Assembly (NCBI RefSeq): GCF_014696315.1 | Contig: NZ_JACJPX010000034.1 | Span: forward strand, 26,776-90,775 | DNA length: 64,000 bases | Source of the DNA: Calothrix membranacea FACHB-236 | GTDB taxonomy: Bacteria; Cyanobacteriota; Cyanobacteriia; Cyanobacteriales; Nostocaceae | Direction of reading: 5' to 3' | Part shown: one piece after another, positions 18,028 to 25,322 of the stretch | Layout of the letters: each line of letters opens with the position of its first letter | Position numbering within the stretch: position 1 is the stretch's first letter | The notes under the pieces: generated by a model | Told to the model about the DNA's origin: nothing | The model's input: the letters and a program-made list of their open reading frames with translations, nothing else | Database searches by the model: none | Translations under genes and position numbers: made by a program

Positions 18028-20049
18028 TTACCAGTCGGCTTTGCACCAGCTATCTGCCCCATCAAAAATCAGCGTTCCGGCTGCCACTAATTCTGCTAGA
18101 GCGTGAAAAATCTGCGCGTCCGTGTAACCGGACAAGCGACTGGCTTTTTTCATGTCCCGCAAGGTTTTGGGGGATTGGGCTTTGACTGCATCGAAAAAAG
18201 CCAGAACATCTCTAGCACTGGGGGACAGTTCGGTTGACTGTTCCGCCTGCCTACTCGATTGCACTTTGGCGATCGCGTTTGTGAGTTCCTGCCTTTCAAC
18301 TATGTTTAAGGAATCCTGGGGAAGTGTTGGTTGATGGCTGGGGTGGTTAGCATCAGTTAACTCCGGAAAGAAAGTCAGCAGGGTGCGGGCGGGGTCTGGC
18401 TGGCCCGTGAACGGGTTGGTTTCGGTTTTCAGCCACGCCGGGATGGTGCCGATTTCGCCTCTGGGTAAGGGAGTTGCGAAGCTTTCTGGGTCTGCCAGAA
18501 AATAGGTTCCGGTGGCCACAGCAATGGAACGGAGAGTGCCAACTTTTTTGGAAGTCGATTCGCAGCCAATAAAGGTAACATCGGCTTTGAAGGTGCTGCT
18601 GAGTCCGCTGGTGTTGCCTGTACCTACCCAAGAAGTCAGGTTTTGACCGTGTAGCACCACGAAAATTTGTGCGCCCTTTTTGCTGGCGCGGGACAGTAGG
18701 AACCGGATCATCCATTGCTTTTGTTCCGCTTCCAAGTAATCTGACAAGGCGACAGCTTCATCAATGACAATGATGCGGTCGGCGTAGGCCCCTACCGCCG
18801 CCTTGTCCATCTCCCGCAAGTAGCGGTACAGTTCCGCCGCGACGGATTTATCTGGTTCATCCTTTTCGGGGAAACTGTAGGCGCAGATTAGGCGATCGCA
18901 GTGAAAGGGATACAAGTCTTTTCCAGCAGTAAAATAGTGAACTTTTAGGTCGGGAGATAAGGCACTCTCAAGGATGGCGAGGATTGCCATCAGGGTTCCC
19001 TTCCCGCCGCGCTGGTTGCCGCAGATGACGGTAATCTGTCTGTCAACGCATTTTGCTAGGTCGAATCCTGCCTGGTGCAACAATTTGATAATCTGTTCGG
19101 CGCGTTGGTTGAGTGGTAAGGCTAGGAGCGAATTTACATTAATAGGAGTTGAGGGCGTGGATTGCTTGGGAGATAACGGGGTATCTATTCGCCTTGTTGT
19201 GCCATCTGTTACACCAGGAGGGCTATCTTTGAGGTTAACAGTTGGTGGTTCAGGGAGAGACACCGTTGTTGGTGGTGGCAGGGAGATGATTTTGGGTTGT
19301 GGGAGTGCAGTTCTTTGCGCTTGCTGCTCTTGCAGTGCCTGCACAGTGCGGTAATTCAGCTGTGGGTCAAGGGAGACTGAGGCAAGATGTTGATTTAAAC
19401 TGGCTTGGTCGGGCAATGCCCCTTTGTAATCTATGTAACGGTCAAGCAGCCAACGATACGCATAAAACCGTTTCCCGGTTTCTACCTGGTCAAGATAGGC
19501 ACTGAGAGGGGTGTTGAACTCGCGGAGCATGGCAAACTCGTAGCGTTCATATAAATCGAGGTGGAACATTAGGTCTGCCAGCTCGTTTTTCTGACTAAAC
19601 CAGTCTATCCGCGCTTCGCTGTCCCCCATTGCTGCCAAGAATTCAAAGAAATTGCCGCGTAAAAAGGGAAGGGGGGCGAAGCAGTGCGAATCGTTTAAAT
19701 CCTGGCCCACCGACCATACATAGCCTACGCCAGCAATCAACGCCCCAATCGGAGCTAAGGGACTGGTGGCGTAACAGACTGCCCCAACAGCAGTTCCGGC
19801 CAGGGTAATCAGTTTGGCAACGTTCATCTGTGCCCGTCCCCGTTGTCCTCGGTACAGTAACTGGTCTTGGCGTTCCACCAGCCAGGAGGCGGCATTTCCA
19901 GCTTCTAAATGTTCAATGCTGGGGTAATTGTCCCTGAGTCGTGCGGTTTCTCTGGTGGTCAGGGTGGGCAAGGGTTGAGGTGGATTTACTGATTGGGGTG
20001 CAATCGGGGTTGAGGGTTCTGGTGGGTGTTGATCATGAAAGAAGTTCAT
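18028..20049 (-). CDS. Membrane-linked P-loop ATPase with C-terminal winged helix
   Basis: A 673-residue protein. Residues 1-35 are Pro-rich. A hydrophobic hairpin lies at about residues 77-115 (LITLAGTAVGAVCYAT, PIGALIAGVGYVW). Residues 240-330 are a Pro/Thr linker. An ATPase domain starts near residue 340 with Walker A GNQRGGKGT and has Walker B RIIVIDEAV near 428; LLSRASKKGAQIFVVLHGQN resembles the sensor strand of FtsK/HerA or conjugative ATPases. The last 70 residues form a predicted winged helix (LRDMKKASRLSGYTDAQIFH). The best guess is a DNA-translocating or DNA-organising ATPase at the membrane, encoded between the AEP gene and the actin-like ATPase operon. I cannot place it in a named family. 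Confidence 0.55.
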   Translation of the reverse strand: MNFFHDQHPPEPSTPIAPQSVNPPQPLPTLTTRETARLRDNYPSIEHLEAGNAASWLVERQDQLLYRGQRGRAQMNVAKLITLAGTAVGAVCYATSPLAPIGALIAGVGYVWSVGQDLNDSHCFAPLPFLRGNFFEFLAAMGDSEARIDWFSQKNELADLMFHLDLYERYEFAMLREFNTPLSAYLDQVETGKRFYAYRWLLDRYIDYKGALPDQASLNQHLASVSLDPQLNYRTVQALQEQQAQRTALPQPKIISLPPPTTVSLPEPPTVNLKDSPPGVTDGTTRRIDTPLSPKQSTPSTPINVNSLLALPLNQRAEQIIKLLHQAGFDLAKCVDRQITVICGNQRGGKGTLMAILAILESALSPDLKVHYFTAGKDLYPFHCDRLICAYSFPEKDEPDKSVAAELYRYLREMDKAAVGAYADRIIVIDEAVALSDYLEAEQKQWMIRFLLSRASKKGAQIFVVLHGQNLTSWVGTGNTSGLSSTFKADVTFIGCESTSKKVGTLRSIAVATGTYFLADPESFATPLPRGEIGTIPAWLKTETNPFTGQPDPARTLLTFFPELTDANHPSHQPTLPQDSLNIVERQELTNAIAKVQSSRQAEQSTELSPSARDVLAFFDAVKAQSPKTLRDMKKASRLSGYTDAQIFHALAELVAAGTLIFDGADSWCKADW

Positions 20050-20115
20050 AGTGATTTACTTCCCCAAGTAGACGCTTAGTAACCTCAGTAAAGGTAGCTA
20101 TTGAGGTATGAAATT

Positions 20116-20823
20116 TTACTTGCTGGTTAATTTCCAAATGCTGTATCCCACCTCGCCGGCGCACATAGTAGCGATGTTATAGGCGAGACAGGCAATAATC
20201 TGCCCTGGGTTGGTGTAACGGAAGGGGTTGCGTCCAGCAAAGGTTGTCACAATATCAAACACCCAGAAGAAAAGGGCGATCGCTCCTCCGGTATGTCTTT
20301 CCCGCATCCCGGCGCGCTTATAATCACCCCACAAGGCTTGAGATAAATCAATCTTGCCTGTGGGTTTGGCGGGCAGGTTGTACTGGGTGCTTGCTTCAAA
20401 TTCTACTTTGGCTTGGTCAGGACGCTTGCCGCGTAGGGTTCTGGCTTCCATAATTTGTACGAGGGCGCTGATGCCCACTGATAGCCAGAACAAGGGATTA
20501 AAGGGTAAGGTCAGCCATCCAAGCCAGCCGATCCAGGTGCTTTCAAACCACGGTAGTAAAGGTGTTCCTTGAAACATTACCTGCCAGATGCCATCCGTAC
20601 TCAGCAGGGTGCCGATGAAAAATCCCAGTGCGCCTAAAATTTTTGAGCCGCTTGAGCCTGGGGTAACGAATTGCGCCAGGATGTAGGAAACAAAGCTCAC
20701 GGGGATGGAGATGATATTTACCAGCCACTGGGCAACAATTTCTACATAGTTAATGACGGATTTTTGCCGTTGTTGCTGTCGGTTGGATGTCGTTTCCTTA
20801 GTATCTTTATCAAGCAATGTCAT
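20116..20823 (-). CDS. Integral membrane protein, about five helices
   Basis: A 235-residue protein with a charged N-terminus (LDKDTKETTSNRQQQRQKS) and five hydrophobic segments: about residues 30-53 (WLVNIISIPVSFVSYILAQF), 62-83 (LGALGFFIGTLLS), 95-125 (WLTLPFNPLFWLSVGISALV), 180-200 (GAIALFFWVFDIVTTF) and 210-230 (IACLAYNIATMCAG). A cytoplasmic loop at 125-175 is basic. It lies 66 bp upstream of the ATPase gene on the same strand and is probably its membrane partner. No family was recognised. Confidence 0.6.
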   Translation of the reverse strand: MTLLDKDTKETTSNRQQQRQKSVINYVEIVAQWLVNIISIPVSFVSYILAQFVTPGSSGSKILGALGFFIGTLLSTDGIWQVMFQGTPLLPWFESTWIGWLGWLTLPFNPLFWLSVGISALVQIMEARTLRGKRPDQAKVEFEASTQYNLPAKPTGKIDLSQALWGDYKRAGMRERHTGGAIALFFWVFDIVTTFAGRNPFRYTNPGQIIACLAYNIATMCAGEVGYSIWKLTSK

Positions 20824-20906
20824 AATTGCTACCTCGTTTAAATTTAAGCAAAAAGAAGGGCTGGAGAAGCCAGGGTAGAGAGAGTGCAGGGGGAACGAAG
20901 AAGTAA

Positions 20907-21000
20907 TACCAATTCAAAATTCGCGCATTCAAAATTAAGAACCCATACAGGGCGAGGGTTTGGGGCTATGTATCTGTCGCCTTCTTCTTTAAAATTGGTA
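20907..21000. mobile_element. MITE-like element, 94 bp
   Basis: The element begins TACCAATTCAAAATTCGCGC and ends CTTTAAAATTGGTA, so it has imperfect terminal inverted repeats with the tips TACCAATT/AATTGGTA. It is flanked by TAA on both sides, a likely 3-bp target duplication. A second element with the same tips and a 3-bp duplication (TTA) lies at 36877-36974, which supports both calls. It is non-autonomous with no coding capacity. Confidence 0.6.
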
Positions 21001-21062
21001 TAACAATTAACAATTCTCTTACCTCCCCTGCCTCCCCTGCCTCCTCTGCTCCCCCTGCTCTC

Positions 21063-21494
21063 TTACAGGACAGGGGCGTTGTTACAGACATTCTGGTAGT
21101 AGTGTTTCCACAACCACTGACGGTTGCGAATTTGACCGATACATGCACCAGCAGCGTCATAGACAAACACTTCCTCATCCGCTAGCCAGCCGGTGGTGTC
21201 TGGTTTGGGGTTGCGTCGGGGGGTATCATAGTAACCGCGAATCTTCAGCTTCTGTCCGTTCGGCAGAACACCCGTTTGCGCTAGTTTGTCGGCGGTTTGT
21301 TTACGCTGCTCAATTCTGCTGCGTTCCAATTCTTCGCTGTTGCGTAGTTGTGCTTGCTCTAGGAGGTTTTGGGCTTCCAGTTGGGAACTGGCGTTAAACG
21401 CCTTGAACTGTGATGGCAGTTTGAAGATTAAGGGGGAAGCGACACACAGCAATCCCAACAGCCCAAAGGTGGCTGGTATTTGATAGCGTGTCAT
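21063..21494 (-). CDS. Small single-pass membrane protein
   Basis: A 143-residue protein. Residues 4-26 form a membrane helix or signal anchor (IPATFGLLGLLCVASPLIF). Residues 33-70 are a Glu/Arg/Gln-rich helix, probably coiled coil (LEAQNLLEQAQLRNSEELER). The remainder is a small beta-rich domain (LPNGQKLKIRGYYDTP, WLADEEVFVYDAAGACIGQI) with two Cys. It is likely anchored in the membrane with its C-terminus outside. It is part of the minus-strand run with the actin-like ATPase and the P-loop ATPase. No family was recognised. Confidence 0.55.
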   Translation of the reverse strand: MTRYQIPATFGLLGLLCVASPLIFKLPSQFKAFNASSQLEAQNLLEQAQLRNSEELERSRIEQRKQTADKLAQTGVLPNGQKLKIRGYYDTPRRNPKPDTTGWLADEEVFVYDAAGACIGQIRNRQWLWKHYYQNVCNNAPVL

Positions 21495-21576
21495 GGGTTG
21501 GTGGAAAAGGTTATGGAATGTTCAGGGGCTGGGTGTTGACCCAGCCTTCAGTTATTGCTTGCTGTCCCTGTGAATG

Positions 21577-21849
21577 CTATGCAGGAGATTTTGCTTGATT
21601 GACTAAGGCTTCGATGAGGCCCAGCTTGTCACTGGCGGAAAGTTCATCGAGCCGTATCATCGCCTCTTCTACGCTGGCTCTAATGTTATCTTCCTGTTCA
21701 GCACAGACATCTTCTGCCAATTTCACGATCATCCAGAGGCGTTCGGTGTTGTTGAGTTTTTGAAACTGCGCTCCCCACGCTTCTTGCATTTCTGCCAGTA
21801 ATCCTTCGTCCCCTGGGGTGTATGCGGTGTAGTAGCCAATTGGTTTCAT
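21577..21849 (-). CDS. Small acidic helical protein
   Basis: A 90-residue protein with no signal peptide or membrane segment. It is mostly helical and acidic (LNNTERLWMIVKLAEDVCAE, IRASVEEAMIRLDELSASDK). Its ATG overlaps the stop of the preceding 52-codon gene as TGATG, so the two are translationally coupled. It lies in the operon that begins with the actin-like ATPase gene at 23756. Function unknown. Confidence 0.5.
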   Translation of the reverse strand: MKPIGYYTAYTPGDEGLLAEMQEAWGAQFQKLNNTERLWMIVKLAEDVCAEQEDNIRASVEEAMIRLDELSASDKLGLIEALVNQAKSPA

Positions 21850-22007
21850 CAGACTGTCCTCCCCTGTTCTACGGCAATTGGGGACAATTGATTGAGCAAC
21901 AAGTCCAGCAGGTAGTTGATGTGTTGTGAATGCTGGTAGACAATCTGCTGATAGCTGGACAAACTATTCTGTTGCCCCTGATTTAGGGCAGTTACATTTT
22001 GTCGCAT
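21849..22007 (-). CDS. 52-residue protein in the actin-like ATPase operon
   Basis: The short frame reads MRQNVTALNQGQQNSLSSYQ, then a Gln/Tyr/His-rich stretch, then LLDLLLNQLSPIAVEQGRTV. It ends in TGA sharing two bases with the ATG of the next gene (TGATG), and such coupling supports expression. A weak ribosome site (TAAGGA) lies about 12 bases before the ATG. It is probably a small soluble helical protein; no family was recognised. Confidence 0.5.
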   Translation of the reverse strand: MRQNVTALNQGQQNSLSSYQQIVYQHSQHINYLLDLLLNQLSPIAVEQGRTV

Positions 22008-22031
22008 AATAAAAAGATGTCCTTATAGTTC

Positions 22032-22340
22032 TTATGCTTGATGAATCTGTAAGGAGACCAGTACCCCTGATTTGGTAGCCAGCCTGGGCAGGGGTGCTAT
22101 ATTCCTTTGCTCAAATTCGCTCAGGGCGTATGCCAATTCATCCAATGCTTGGATAGCATCTCCCATGCGTAAATCTGGGTTATATGTGCCGGAACAAACT
22201 AGTTCTAGCACTGCTGAGTCTTGCGCTAAATCGTTGATGGATTGGCGAATGTCGGCAATCCGAGCTAAGACATTTGCAGGTGATGGTTGCGGTGTTTGTG
22301 CGATCGCTGGTTCTTTCCTGCTGCTGTTGTTGGGGATCAT
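22032..22340 (-). CDS. Small helical protein coupled to the ParR-like gene
   Basis: A 102-residue protein with a disordered N-terminus (SSRKEPAIAQTPQPSPAN) and two predicted helices (LARIADIRQSINDLAQDSAV, DAIQALDELAYALSEFEQRN). Its start overlaps the stop of the upstream gene by 4 nt (ATGA at 22337-22340). It therefore belongs to the same transcript as the actin-like ATPase and its small partner. It may be an accessory partition factor; the evidence is positional only. Confidence 0.5.
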   Translation of the reverse strand: MIPNNSSRKEPAIAQTPQPSPANVLARIADIRQSINDLAQDSAVLELVCSGTYNPDLRMGDAIQALDELAYALSEFEQRNIAPLPRLATKSGVLVSLQIHQA

Positions 22341-22678
22341 GCTGCCTCCTGTTCAAATAATTCTCCTAATTGATAATCCAGACTGAAATCATCAACTTCT
22401 GCGGCAGCTGCTACAGACTCCCCTGCTCTACCCTGCGGTATGAAGGAAAAGTTCCGGGCAGAGGGCGAGAAACTCAGCAGCCAGTCCACCAGCCGTCCCA
22501 AAGGCATTTTGCGGGTAATACCGTGGGCCAGTTTGTGTTCGTAAAGGGCGCGGTTGACTAAGGTTGAGTAATCTATTGGGGTCAATGTCTCTGGGGTTTT
22601 TCCTAAAATTCGCTCTGCCTGGGTTTCTAGATATTGTTGTAAATCTTCTTCCAGGCGTACCCGTTTTAGTTCTGCCAT
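22337..22678 (-). CDS. ParR-like small partner of the actin-like ATPase
   Basis: A 113-residue protein starting at the ATG that gives MAELKRVRLEEDL; the frame is open upstream but overlaps the ATPase gene out of register. Its N-terminal third is basic and helical (RLEEDLQQYLETQAERILGK), the middle carries IDYSTLVNRALYEHKLAHGI, and the C-terminal tail is acidic (VDDFSLDYQLGELFEQE). A basic DNA-binding N-terminus followed by an acidic C-terminal tail, and a position one base after an actin-like ATPase, is the layout of ParR adaptor proteins. The call is based on context and composition, not on recognised homology. Confidence 0.5.
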   Translation of the reverse strand: MAELKRVRLEEDLQQYLETQAERILGKTPETLTPIDYSTLVNRALYEHKLAHGITRKMPLGRLVDWLLSFSPSARNFSFIPQGRAGESVAAAAEVDDFSLDYQLGELFEQEAA

Positions 22679-22679
22679 G

Positions 22680-23756
22680 TTATTTACCTCGCTGGTAACG
22701 ACCTTCGGCAATCCGTTGTAAGCCCAAAGCGTTTGCCCAGCAAGCTTCTGGGATGGGGGTAATGCCTGCTTTCTGAAATTTCTCTTGGGCGAAAGGCAAG
22801 GCTGCGCCACCACCCCAGGCGACGAGACTTTGAGCTGCATCCCGCCATTCTTCTACTTCTGCCAAAGCCAAGCGGATGCGGTCATCGAGCCAGGTTTTGA
22901 GATGGCGGGTGTAGAGATGTTGAAAACTGAAGTTGCGGGTGCCGTACTTCAAACTGTGGTTTTCAATCGCTTGGCGGATTAGTTCGGTGTTACCCGCTTT
23001 ACCTGTGCCGAGGTCTTTCACCAGTTCGACATCGGCGGCGATGGACTCCAGCAAATCGACACATCCCCCCACTGCTAGCACATTGCGGTGAATAATCTTG
23101 CCACTGGGAGCAAACACTGTGGGAATAACAGTGGATGTGCCAAAGTCCAGGGCGATGACATGACCTGCGATGTCAATTAGGGGGTCTGGTTTGTAGGCGG
23201 CACAAAAGGCATAGCTGCCAGCTCCTTCAGGCACTACAAGGGAGACTGTGAGAACAACCTGGGTTTTTGGTTTGTCTCGACCGCCAAAACTTACAGTATG
23301 GGTGCCACTGGTTTTGGTGGTGACCAGTTCTCGGAACACTTGTGTGTTGTGGCTGCTGAGAACTAGGTGCAGATTCCAGTTTTCTTGAGGGTGTAAGGTT
23401 GCCAAAGCACCCAATATCATGTGCAAGACGTATTCGGCTTTGAGCGCTGGGTTATCGCTGAGTTTGATATGGGAGGTGGGGGCTTTCCAGGCGGCAAGGC
23501 TTCCTGTTAAATACTCTCTGCCTTTCAAATCTTGGCGGCTGCCATCGTGATAGAAAAAATGTCCGCCTTCGGGTGAGGTCAATTCGTCGTGGAGTTCTTC
23601 GCGGACTTCGACAATTTTGGCGGGGGTGCGGACACGCTGTTGTGCTGTGCCAGTGCCGAGGGCGAGTTTTAGTAAGCCAGCGCCGGTATCAACGCCGGTG
23701 GCGATAGTTGAGCTGGCTTGTCCGTTTGCAGCTTTCTTTGGCTGCATCAATATCAT
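22680..23756 (-). CDS. Actin-like ATPase, ParM/StbA type (system I)
   Basis: A 358-residue protein of the actin-like ATPase superfamily. The phosphate-1 motif is GVDTGAGLLKLAL (residues 21-33), the phosphate-2 region is HVIALDFGTSTVIPT (near 198-212), and the adenosine region is SLVAWGGGAALPF (near 308-320). Length fits plasmid-segregation actins (320-380). An AGGAG ribosome site lies 8 bases before the ATG. It probably polymerises with ATP and pushes plasmid copies apart together with the ParR-like protein encoded 1 bp downstream. It heads an operon of small genes leading toward the membrane protein and P-loop ATPase. A divergent ribbon-helix-helix gene at 23993 may regulate it. It differs strongly in sequence from the second actin-like protein at 59881. 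Confidence 0.8.
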   Translation of the reverse strand: MILMQPKKAANGQASSTIATGVDTGAGLLKLALGTGTAQQRVRTPAKIVEVREELHDELTSPEGGHFFYHDGSRQDLKGREYLTGSLAAWKAPTSHIKLSDNPALKAEYVLHMILGALATLHPQENWNLHLVLSSHNTQVFRELVTTKTSGTHTVSFGGRDKPKTQVVLTVSLVVPEGAGSYAFCAAYKPDPLIDIAGHVIALDFGTSTVIPTVFAPSGKIIHRNVLAVGGCVDLLESIAADVELVKDLGTGKAGNTELIRQAIENHSLKYGTRNFSFQHLYTRHLKTWLDDRIRLALAEVEEWRDAAQSLVAWGGGAALPFAQEKFQKAGITPIPEACWANALGLQRIAEGRYQRGK

Positions 23757-23992
23757 GGTTGTCTCTCCTAATTTTTTTGAATTCTTAAGCGCAATAGGCT
23801 GTTCACCACGCCTGAATTAGTCTTTCCTCACTCTTGCGTTATTTGGCGTGGGTTACTTTGGTCTGCATAATATTCAGATTAAATAATTTGATGCAATTTA
23901 TGCAAATAGCATATTTTACTGCATTATCCTTTATATTTCACGAAAAGCTAAAATTAGATAAGATATCTGCCGATTGCTTCACTTTATGCAAA
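23757..23992. promoter_or_regulatory. Divergent promoter region with ATGCAA-type repeats
   Basis: This 236-bp region lies between the actin-like ATPase operon and the ribbon-helix-helix gene. Between 23890 and 23990 the motif (A/T)TGCA(A/T) recurs (GATGCAATTTATGCAAAT, ACTGCATTAT, TTATGCAAAATG). Such repeats could be the operator or centromere bound by the ParR-like or ribbon-helix-helix protein. No longer regular iteron was seen. Confidence 0.35.
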
Positions 23993-24304
23993 ATGCCGCA
24001 ACCTCAAAAACGCTTTACTGTTTCGCTATCTAAAAATCTTTATGACTTCCTTGAGCAATGGGCAGATAAGGAAGGGAGAAACGCTTCAAACCTTGCAGCT
24101 TTTGTGATTTCTGAAAGCATTCGTGAAAAACAGGGCGATCCTAGTAGGGTAACAGTTGACCTTTCTACCGTTAGTGAAAAAATAGAAGGTTTACGCAACG
24201 ATTCCGCCTGGAAAGCCTTACCTCTGGCATCAAAAGTAATCCTCTTACTACAGGAATATCTTGACCTGCTTGAAAAGCAGAAGGACGAACAAGGCGATCG
24301 CTAA
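23993..24304 (+). CDS. Ribbon-helix-helix regulator with an AWKA module
   Basis: A 103-residue protein. The ATG giving MPQPQKRFTVSLSKNL is chosen because the ribbon-helix-helix fold starts right there (RFTVSLSKNLYDFLEQWADK, then NASNLAAFVISESIRE). The upstream part of the frame looks non-coding. Residues about 53-95 form a second module (VDLSTVSEKIEGLRNDSAWK, LPLASKVILLLQEYLDLLEK). This module occurs twice more in the next gene. It is likely a DNA-binding autoregulator of the divergent actin-like ATPase operon. The function of the AWKA module is unknown. Confidence 0.65.
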   Translation: MPQPQKRFTVSLSKNLYDFLEQWADKEGRNASNLAAFVISESIREKQGDPSRVTVDLSTVSEKIEGLRNDSAWKALPLASKVILLLQEYLDLLEKQKDEQGDR

Positions 24305-24357
24305 TTTCATCGCAACGTTAAAACGCTATTATCCTTGCATTTCTTGATCATGGGGCA

Positions 24358-24663
24358 ATGAACAATTCCCGGAAACGCACTACTATTGACCTTTTTGTTG
24401 TTGGCGATCGCGTTGAGCAGCTTCGCCAAGACTCTGCATGGAAAGCTTTAACCCTATCAAAAAAAGTTATAGTTCTTTTGAATGAATATTTTGATTTTCT
24501 TGAAAAACAAGAGCATCAGGCACTTGAAGAAAAATTACAAAATCTTCGGCCTGATGCTGCTTGGAAAGCTATGCCGCTAACACAGAAAATTATGGTGTTG
24601 GTTGAAGAATATCTGAACGTGATTAAGGAACAGGGAAAGCAGGAAAAAGAAAGAAAATCGTAA
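24358..24663 (+). CDS. Protein of two tandem AWKA modules
   Basis: A 101-residue protein made of two copies of the module seen in the preceding gene. The first is IDLFVVGDRVEQLRQDSAWK with LTLSKKVIVLLNEYFDFLEK. The second is LEEKLQNLRPDAAWKAMPLT with QKIMVLVEEYLNVIKEQ. It lacks the ribbon-helix-helix part. The consensus LR.D.AWKA..L..K...L..EYL is probably a small helical dimerisation unit. It is co-directional with the preceding gene, 53 bp apart. It may tune the activity of the regulator; this is not tested. Confidence 0.55.
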   Translation: MNNSRKRTTIDLFVVGDRVEQLRQDSAWKALTLSKKVIVLLNEYFDFLEKQEHQALEEKLQNLRPDAAWKAMPLTQKIMVLVEEYLNVIKEQGKQEKERKS

Positions 24664-24906
24664 GCTTTTACACAGCAATCCGGAGAAGAAAATAATGGCT
24701 GCTATAATCACCACACATCAAGATTTTTGCGCTTACCAATAAAAAATAGTTCTTAAACACTACTTAAATTTATCTATCTTAATTAAGTTTTGTATACTAG
24801 GGTGAAAATTATGAACTGAGTTATCTTAATCACAATCTTATACTCTGTATATTTACTCCATAAGCCATAATAAAGTGGTATAAAGTAGTAACTTTGAGAA
24901 ATTGAG

Positions 24907-25320
24907 ATGACTGATCCAGTAACTACGATCGCAGCAGGGGCAATTCTTAACCTCGCATTTCAGGAATTTGCTAAGTCGGGGGCTGGGGAAGTAGCGAAGA
25001 AGACTGTGGGTGGGGCGATATCTTTAGCAAAGGGGCTGAGGGATAAAATCACTACTAAGTTTAAAGGAAATGCGAAAGCGGAAGCGGCGATCACAGCAGT
25101 GGAAACCGACTATTCCCCAGCAGCACTAAGCAAGTTGGAAGTCTACTTGGATGATGCGATGACCGATGATGCTGTATTTGCGACAGAGCTAAGGCAGGTG
25201 GCACAGCAGATTATCAATATTCAAAATCAGACCACCTCGAGTCGTGAGTATAAAAACTACGGGCGCGACCAAATCAATATTGAAAAAATTGAAGGTAATC
25301 CCAAAATTGGTGGGTCGTAG
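24907..25320 (+). CDS. Small NACHT-associated protein with hydrophobic N-terminal helix
   Basis: A 137-residue protein. It begins MTDPVTTIAAGAILNLAFQE, a hydrophobic or amphipathic helix followed by FAKSGAGEVAKK. The middle is helical and charged. The C-terminus reads YKNYGRDQINIEKIEG; the same GRDQINIE string recurs near the start of the NACHT protein encoded 2 bp downstream, so the two proteins share a linker motif. The layout resembles the protein encoded at 32028-32462 next to the second NACHT gene. Such N-terminal domains sit at the effector position of STAND proteins, and a membrane-acting effector or adaptor is plausible. I know of no assay-based function. Confidence 0.65.
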   Translation: MTDPVTTIAAGAILNLAFQEFAKSGAGEVAKKTVGGAISLAKGLRDKITTKFKGNAKAEAAITAVETDYSPAALSKLEVYLDDAMTDDAVFATELRQVAQQIINIQNQTTSSREYKNYGRDQINIEKIEGNPKIGGS

Positions 25321-25322
25321 GC

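Noticed and set aside
17647..18185. Several overlapping frames in the 17.6-18.2 kb gap
   Set aside because: They overlap each other on both strands, have weak starts and repetitive GC-rich content, and resemble no protein pattern.
21001..21062. CCTCCCCTGCC-type tandem words as a CRISPR or iteron array
   Set aside because: Simple pyrimidine-rich low-complexity repeat, common in intergenic regions of filamentous cyanobacteria, only about 60 bp.
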